Source: Dolichospermum circinale AWQC310F
GTDB lineage: Bacteria; Cyanobacteriota; Cyanobacteriia; Cyanobacteriales; Nostocaceae
Length of the DNA stretch: 38,524 nucleotides
Assembly (NCBI RefSeq): GCF_000426925.1
Contig: NZ_KE384676.1
Span: 1-38,524 of the forward strand
Reading direction: 5' to 3'
Shown here in pieces: positions 34,437 to 38,524 of this stretch. A model generated the notes under the pieces. It saw only the letters and a program-made list of their open reading frames with translations, ran no database searches and was not told where the DNA came from. Position numbers and translations under genes: made by a program. Within the stretch, counting starts at the first letter, position 1. Every line of letters starts with the position of its first letter.

Positions 34437-34630
34437 TTATTAGTCATTAGTCAGTGGTCAGTGGTTAAAAGGTTTCTTTCCACAGTTATTTTTTTGTCCC
34501 TACTTTTCAGGTATGTATGCGCGAAACAAAAAAATAAAAATCTCATAACAACTAACAAAGGACAACTGACAACTGACAACTAACAACGGACAACTGACAA
34601 CTAACAACGGACAACTGACAAAGGAAAAAT
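34437..34630 (+). repeat. hupS-hupL spacer with tandem repeats and potential hairpin
   Basis: Positions about 34545-34620 are built from tandem GACAACTGACAACTAACAAC-type units (21-bp period, more than two copies). The left part (GTCAGTGGTCAGTGGTT, 34451-34467) can pair with the AACTGACAACTGAC repeats using G-U wobbles, making a long stem in the hupSL mRNA. Similar intergenic hairpins have been noted between hupS and hupL in related strains. The AAGGAA ribosome-binding site of hupL (34621-34626) directly follows. Confidence 0.7.
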
Positions 34631-35155
34631 ATGCCAATTCAAACCTTAGATATTTCACCCGTTGGTAGAGTCGAGGGTGATTTAGATGTGCGTGTCGAAA
34701 TCGAAAATGGATATGTCACAAATGCCTGGACTCATGCCGAACTTTTTCGGGGTTTTGAAATAATTTTACGCGGAAAAGATCCCCAAGCCGGCTTAATTGT
34801 CACTCCCAGAATTTGTGGAATTTGTGGCGGTTCTCACCTCAGTTCTGCCTCTTGGGCATTGGACACAGCTTGGGGAACAGAAGTTCCCAGAAATGCGATT
34901 TTAGCGAGAAACTTAGGGCAAATTGTCGAAACAATTCAAAGTATTCCTCGCTATTTTTACGGACTATTTGCCATTGATTTAACTAATAAAAATTATCGCC
35001 GCAGTCACTTTTATGATGAAGCTTGTCGACGTTTTGCTGCCTTCACAGGTAAATCCTATGAAATCGGCATTACCATTTCTGGAAAACCTGTGGAAATTTA
35101 CGCTTTATTAGGTGGACAATGGCCGCACAGCAGTTATATGGCAATAAATTGGTGA
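34631..35155 (+). CDS. hupL: Uptake hydrogenase large subunit HupL, 5' part interrupted by DNA element
   Basis: The first about 170 residues of the roughly 530-residue NiFe large subunit. SPVGRVEGDLDV and the L1 nickel-ligand motif RICGICGGSH are present, so the two N-terminal active-site cysteines are kept. The frame follows HupL to GGQWPHSSYM and then meets AINW and a stop from foreign sequence. The break falls in CACAGCAGTTATATGG (35126-35141), the core at which the Anabaena hupL element is excised by XisC during heterocyst differentiation. The missing 3' part should lie beyond the right edge. In vegetative cells only this truncated product could be made. Confidence 0.95.
   Translation: MPIQTLDISPVGRVEGDLDVRVEIENGYVTNAWTHAELFRGFEIILRGKDPQAGLIVTPRICGICGGSHLSSASWALDTAWGTEVPRNAILARNLGQIVETIQSIPRYFYGLFAIDLTNKNYRRSHFYDEACRRFAAFTGKSYEIGITISGKPVEIYALLGGQWPHSSYMAINW
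35126..35141 (+). other. Left attachment/recombination core of the hupL element
   Basis: CACAGCAGTTATATGG is identical to the 16-bp direct repeat that borders the hupL element in Anabaena PCC 7120. The partner copy and the xisC recombinase gene, near the other border in PCC 7120, are not in this window. Confidence 0.92.
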
Positions 35156-35427
35156 ATTGCTGATATAGTCAGGATTTACAAGGATAGGTCTAATCATTCC
35201 CTGATTTTTCCTTAAATTAGGTGATAAATCCACCCCCAGCTATGCTATAAGCAAAGATAGCCAGCAGCAAATTCATTTATTTGGTTTTCTTAGGCGTTAC
35301 CTAATTTTTCCCTAACCCTGGAATAGCGATGCCTAGGTCGCGCAACGCTTACGCATAACTATGATAAATTTTTAGTAAGCAAAGAATAATCCAATCTACC
35401 CATCCTCTTTTAATCTTCTTCCTGATT

Positions 35428-35838
35428 ATGAATTTCAAACGATGGCAGGAACTCAAGCAAATCCTCACTGAAGAAAAAGATTTGTCTAACATCTGGACAT
35501 ATTACATGGATCATTTTGCGGATCATCCCGAATTCATCAACTTGGGAAAACCTAGCCAGAATCAATATATCGACGCAGTTGTCAAAAAAACCTGTCAACA
35601 ACTATTTGGTCAAAACGTCAAAATTACCAATTCTCTCCTTATCTATATTCCCCGACATCAATTTTTCCACGGACCATTCCAAGCAAGCGGACGAATTGGT
35701 GGTGTGATTTTCTTTGAGGATATCAAAGTCGGTTTAATGGGTATTTCCGCACACTTTCCCCCAACTAGTGAGGTGAAATATTCCCGGTTTACCGAAGTAA
35801 TGGATCTATCACCACCAACAGGTCACGATTTAAATTGA
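35428..35838 (+). CDS. Unknown protein inside the hupL element
   Basis: A 136-residue soluble alpha/beta protein. The N-terminal half is helical and acidic (WQELKQILTEEKDLSNIW); the C-terminal half has beta strands (IGGVIFFEDIKVGLMGISAHF). I do not recognise a domain. It precedes the ATPase-nuclease gene by 69 bp in the same direction. The 270 bp before it, back to hupL, holds no other feature I can support. Confidence 0.7.
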   Translation: MNFKRWQELKQILTEEKDLSNIWTYYMDHFADHPEFINLGKPSQNQYIDAVVKKTCQQLFGQNVKITNSLLIYIPRHQFFHGPFQASGRIGGVIFFEDIKVGLMGISAHFPPTSEVKYSRFTEVMDLSPPTGHDLN

Positions 35839-35907
35839 AGCCTTCCTGACCCGCCCCAACCCGAAAATCGTCTAAACTTAAATTGTTCACTTATTACCAA
35901 AATCATC

Positions 35908-37464
35908 ATGACTCGCTGGTTTAATATTGCAGGTCCCTGTAACCCTAAAAAAAACTATACACTCTCAACCACCAGTCGTTTACCCGACTTATCAATGTTA
36001 ATTGCACAAGAAAGTTATTTTGTGCTTCATGCACCACGACAAACGGGAAAAACCACCGCCATGTTATCCCTAGCAAAGCAACTTACTGATACAGGAAATT
36101 ATGCAGCAGTCATGGTATCAGCAGAGGTAGGAAGTGCATTTAATCATGATCCCATCGCCGCAGAATTAGCAATTTTAGGAACTTGGTATAATACAATTCA
36201 AGATAGTCTACCTCTAGAATTACAACCACCTGCTAAACAATGGCAACAGGAAGAACCAGGAAGCAGAATTAAGGCTTTTTTAAGAGGTTGGGCAAAAGCT
36301 ATAAATCGTCCTTTAATATTATTTATAGATGAAATTGATTCTTTACAAGACCAAACATTAATTTCTATTTTACGACAATTAAGAGATGGGTTTCCTAAAC
36401 GTCCCGAAAATTTTCCCTCATCGGTGGGATTAATTGGTTTACGAGATGTGCGAGATTATAAAGTAGCATCTGGTGGTAGTGACAGATTAAATACATCCAG
36501 TCCTTTTAATATTAAAGTTGCTTCTATTACTATGCGAAATTTTAATATTGCAGAAGTAGGAGAATTATATCAACAACATACAGCAGCAACAGGACAAATT
36601 TTCACACCAGAAGCTATAGAAACAGCATTTGATTTAACCCAAGGACAACCTTGGTTAGTGAATGCTTTGGCTAAAGAAGTTGTAGAAAAAATGGTTAAAG
36701 ATACAAATATTGCTATTACCAAAGAACACATTTTAAAAGCCAAAGAAATATTAATTACTCGTCAAGATACTCATTTAGATAGTTTAGCTGAACGGTTACG
36801 AGAACCCAGGATAAAAGCAATTATTGAACCAATGTTAGCAGGTTTAGAATTAGGAAATATACCCAACGATGATATTCAATTTGTGATTGATTTGGGATTA
36901 TGTAAAATGCACCCCTATGGAGGTTTAACTATTGCTAATCCCATTTATCGGGAAGTGTTACCCAGAGTATTAACAGTAACACCAATGGCATCTTTACCAA
37001 TGATTGCACCCACTTGGTTAACCCCAGAAGGTGAATTAAATATTGATGCTTTATTAACAGCATTTCTCAAGTTTTGGCGACAACATGGAGAACCATTATT
37101 AGGTAGCACTGGCTATCATGAAATTGCCCCGCATATTGTATTAATGGCTTTTTTACATCGTGTTATTAATGGTGGGGGAGTTTTAGAAAGGGAATATGCA
37201 ATTGGTAGTGACAGAATGGATTTATGTCTGCGTTATAAAGATGTAATTTTAGGGATTGAGTTAAAGGTGTGGAGGGATAAAAAACGCGATCCTCAAACTG
37301 ATGGTATTGAACAATTAGAATCCTATTTAGGGCGTTTAGGGTTGGATTTTGGGTGGTTGTTTGTGTTTGATAGGCGAAAAAATGCTTTACCAATGGAAGA
37401 AAGGTTATCAAGTGAGGTGGTGGTGACGGAAAATCAATATAGGATTACTGTAATTAGGGCTTGA
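35908..37464 (+). CDS. AAA-like ATPase fused to a PD-(D/E)XK nuclease domain
   Basis: A 518-residue protein. An N-terminal AAA-type ATPase domain has the Walker A motif APRQTGKTT (about residues 42-50) and Walker B LILFIDEIDSL (about 133-143). A winged-helix-like middle follows, and the C-terminus is a PD-(D/E)XK nuclease-like module: DRMDLCLRYKDVILGIELKVWRD (about 433-455) gives the D...ExK set, followed by the conserved QLESYLGRLGLDFGWLFVFD. This architecture is widespread in cyanobacteria and other bacteria and is suspected to act in mobile-element or defence biology; its function is unproven. Intact. Confidence 0.88.
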   Translation: MTRWFNIAGPCNPKKNYTLSTTSRLPDLSMLIAQESYFVLHAPRQTGKTTAMLSLAKQLTDTGNYAAVMVSAEVGSAFNHDPIAAELAILGTWYNTIQDSLPLELQPPAKQWQQEEPGSRIKAFLRGWAKAINRPLILFIDEIDSLQDQTLISILRQLRDGFPKRPENFPSSVGLIGLRDVRDYKVASGGSDRLNTSSPFNIKVASITMRNFNIAEVGELYQQHTAATGQIFTPEAIETAFDLTQGQPWLVNALAKEVVEKMVKDTNIAITKEHILKAKEILITRQDTHLDSLAERLREPRIKAIIEPMLAGLELGNIPNDDIQFVIDLGLCKMHPYGGLTIANPIYREVLPRVLTVTPMASLPMIAPTWLTPEGELNIDALLTAFLKFWRQHGEPLLGSTGYHEIAPHIVLMAFLHRVINGGGVLEREYAIGSDRMDLCLRYKDVILGIELKVWRDKKRDPQTDGIEQLESYLGRLGLDFGWLFVFDRRKNALPMEERLSSEVVVTENQYRITVIRA

Positions 37465-37510
37465 GTGTTTTGATAAGGAGTAGGTTAGGTAATGATACTA
37501 TCGCTTTTTT

Positions 37511-37553
37511 GTCTGAATCAGGATATCTAGGATTTAAGGATTTAGAGGATGTT
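37511..37553 (+). repeat. Left arm of 43-bp inverted repeat
   Basis: Pairs with 37753-37795 at 41 of 43 positions. The arms bracket about 200 bp without a transposase and could form a strong cruciform or terminator for the two convergent genes. The sequence family (GAATCAGGATATCTAGGAT) looks like a dispersed cyanobacterial repeat. Confidence 0.9.
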
Positions 37554-37752
37554 TATTTGGGTTCAGATTTCTTGGATTTAAGGATGTTTTGAATTTGATA
37601 ATTTTTGGATATTATTTATCATTTAGATTAATGCTCTCATAAGTCCATGCTTTAAATACAAAACTCACATTCTGTAAATCCTGATTCTGACAATTAAAAT
37701 TCTAATTCATGAAAATTTCTAAAAATCAATCTTCAATAAATCACACTAAACT

Positions 37753-37795
37753 AACATCCTGTAAATCCTTTAATCCTAGATATCCTGATTCAGAC
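37753..37795 (-). repeat. Right arm of 43-bp inverted repeat
   Basis: Inverted partner of 37511-37553, about 35 bp downstream of the GUN4-gene stop (minus strand). Confidence 0.9.
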
Positions 37796-37829
37796 TTAAT
37801 AATTTTTTGTAATATCTAAAGGTTACAGT

Positions 37830-38524
37830 TTACAAGTCTTGATGAGATAAAAGAAAATTAAGTGTATCATCATCGCATCGTTTAAAATTAATTCGCCATA
37901 CCTCCTCCCAATATATCACCATATCCCTCTTCCATGTGTCCAACATAAAATCTCTTACTTTGATAAGATCATTGAATTCAGATGTATCCATTGTATCCAT
38001 AGAAGAATATTTGTACAAATAAGAAATCCCCATAACAAATGGTAAACCTCCTTTGGTTAGTGCTTTTATATCAAAATCCCTTTCCTGAAGCTGAATCCAC
38101 TTTCCTCCTTTTTTCCATCCTACCTTGTCAGCGAAGGCTTCCCATATTTTTTCGTTGTAGGTTCTCGTTCCACCCAAACCGTGATAAATCCGTTTCTGCA
38201 CAGAAATACCAAATTTTTCATTACTGTATTTTAGCCACAACTGGTCAATGGTGCGAATATCTTCGCTGGTAAAATTATCAATATCGTCTTCCCCTAACGA
38301 ATATTTCTCTTCCCACAATTTCGTAAACAGTAGCATTACCTTAAGTGTTTCGTATTCTGCTAATGCCCAATCTTCTGCCGCAAGTAAATCTTGTAGTTTT
38401 CCATATTTTATAGATAGAATTTGCTGTCTTACTTCCATAATCATTCGACTAGCATCAAGATGTCCATAACGTTGAGATTCTTTCAAATCAGCAATGGACT
38501 GCCTATAGTTATGAACTTTTAAAT
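37830..38524 (-). CDS. GUN4-domain protein, partial at the window edge
   Basis: The frame is open from the stop at 37830 to the edge, at least 230 codons, so the N-terminus is missing. A GUN4 domain is clear: LQDLLAAEDWALAEYETLKVM, then DIDNFTSEDIRTIDQLWLKYS and FGISVQKRIYHGLGG. The true GUN4 binds porphyrins and stimulates Mg-chelatase; in filamentous cyanobacteria the domain is also fused to kinases, caspases or other signalling modules. The residues before it (HNYRQSIADLKESQRYGHLD) suggest a larger protein. About 80 residues follow the domain without a motif. Placed in the hupL element, it is unlikely to be the housekeeping gun4. Confidence 0.85.
   Translation of the reverse strand, partial: LKVHNYRQSIADLKESQRYGHLDASRMIMEVRQQILSIKYGKLQDLLAAEDWALAEYETLKVMLLFTKLWEEKYSLGEDDIDNFTSEDIRTIDQLWLKYSNEKFGISVQKRIYHGLGGTRTYNEKIWEAFADKVGWKKGGKWIQLQERDFDIKALTKGGLPFVMGISYLYKYSSMDTMDTSEFNDLIKVRDFMLDTWKRDMVIYWEEVWRINFKRCDDDTLNFLLSHQDL

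Larger units (their letters stand above)
37465..37829. other. Intergenic region bounded by a long inverted repeat
   Basis: A 365-bp AT-rich gap between convergent genes. Arms of 43 bp at 37511-37553 and 37753-37795 are inverted copies differing at only two positions (both begin, read inward, GTCTGAATCAGGATATCTAG). Partial extra copies (CTGTAAATCCTGATTCTGAC near 37673) lie inside. It resembles a small non-autonomous element or a repeat pair. No gene was seen. Confidence 0.8.
35142..38524. mobile_element. hupL programmed-excision DNA element (left 3.4 kb; right end outside)
   Basis: Sequence after the core no longer encodes HupL and carries unrelated genes: an unknown 136-residue protein, an ATPase-nuclease fusion and a GUN4-domain protein. 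In PCC 7120 an element of about 10 kb here is removed by the XisC site-specific recombinase in developing heterocysts. At least 3.38 kb is present. No recombinase or transposase is visible in this part. Confidence 0.88.

Noticed and set aside
34631-35155. hupL as a simple truncated pseudogene
   Set aside because: The break is exactly at the 16-bp excision core known for the hupL element and the rest of the frame is undamaged, so programmed excision is the better explanation.
1-38524. tRNA, rRNA or tmRNA genes
   Set aside because: Scanning by eye for T-arm (GGTTCGA) and rRNA signatures on both strands gave no credible candidate; a dedicated covariance-model search would settle it.

Overview
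The window is chromosomal DNA of a filamentous, heterocyst-forming cyanobacterium (Nostocales; Anabaena, Nostoc or Dolichospermum-like). The evidence is AT-rich DNA with many HIP1 octamers (GCGATCGC), the CTCTGCGA-type short tandem repeats typical of these genomes, patB/cnfR next to a nif-specific ferredoxin and a cox2 oxidase operon, a hup/hyp uptake-hydrogenase region, and a hupL gene broken at the 16-bp core known from the Anabaena PCC 7120 hupL excision element.

Layout. 1-2.7 kb: a ROK sugar kinase and a sucrase/ferredoxin-like protein. 2.75-11.3 kb: an anaerobic/heterocyst respiration and nitrogen-fixation block with patB/cnfR (minus), fdxB, coxB2-coxA2-coxC2, then a helical-repeat protein, a cupin and an ArsC-fold nitrogenase-associated protein (plus). 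11.5-16.7 kb: cysK, a run of small cyanobacterial proteins of unknown function, a luciferase-like flavin monooxygenase and a methyltransferase. 16.8-20.6 kb: a young, rearranged accessory island with gene remnants, a Phd/VapC pair whose toxin is cut off by a CRISPR repeat, a 14-repeat CRISPR array, and a TnpB/Cas12-like nuclease whose reading frame runs into the array. 20.9-31.2 kb: hydrogenase maturation genes on the minus strand in the order TPR protein, two small membrane proteins, (restriction-modification pseudogene), NHL protein, hypF, hypC, hypD, tautomerase, hypE, hypA, hypB. 31.5-33 kb: mobA, a nitrate-reductase-associated protein and an S4 protein. 33.5-35.1 kb: hupS and the 5' part of hupL. 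35.1 kb to the right edge: inside the hupL DNA element, with an unknown gene, an ATPase-nuclease fusion and a GUN4-domain gene cut by the window edge.

Most of the window serves a microoxic, N2-fixing cell: PatB/CnfR activates nif genes, FdxB and the nitrogenase-associated protein support nitrogenase, Cox2 removes O2, and HupSL (matured by HypABCDEF) recaptures H2. HupL can be made only after the element is excised.

The strongest candidate for a poorly described system is at 17.9-20.6 kb. A catalytically intact TnpB-like RuvC nuclease sits directly upstream of, and on the same strand as, a homogeneous CRISPR array with no cas1, cas2 or cas6. The DNA encoding its low-complexity C-terminal tail contains two segments complementary to the CRISPR repeat (9 and 10 nt), in the right order and separated by a C5/G5 stem. 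This looks like a split-anti-repeat tracrRNA embedded in the effector's 3' end. It resembles type V-U systems (possibly cyanobacterial V-U2/c2c8) and an intermediate between TnpB with its guide RNA and Cas12 with tracrRNA plus array.
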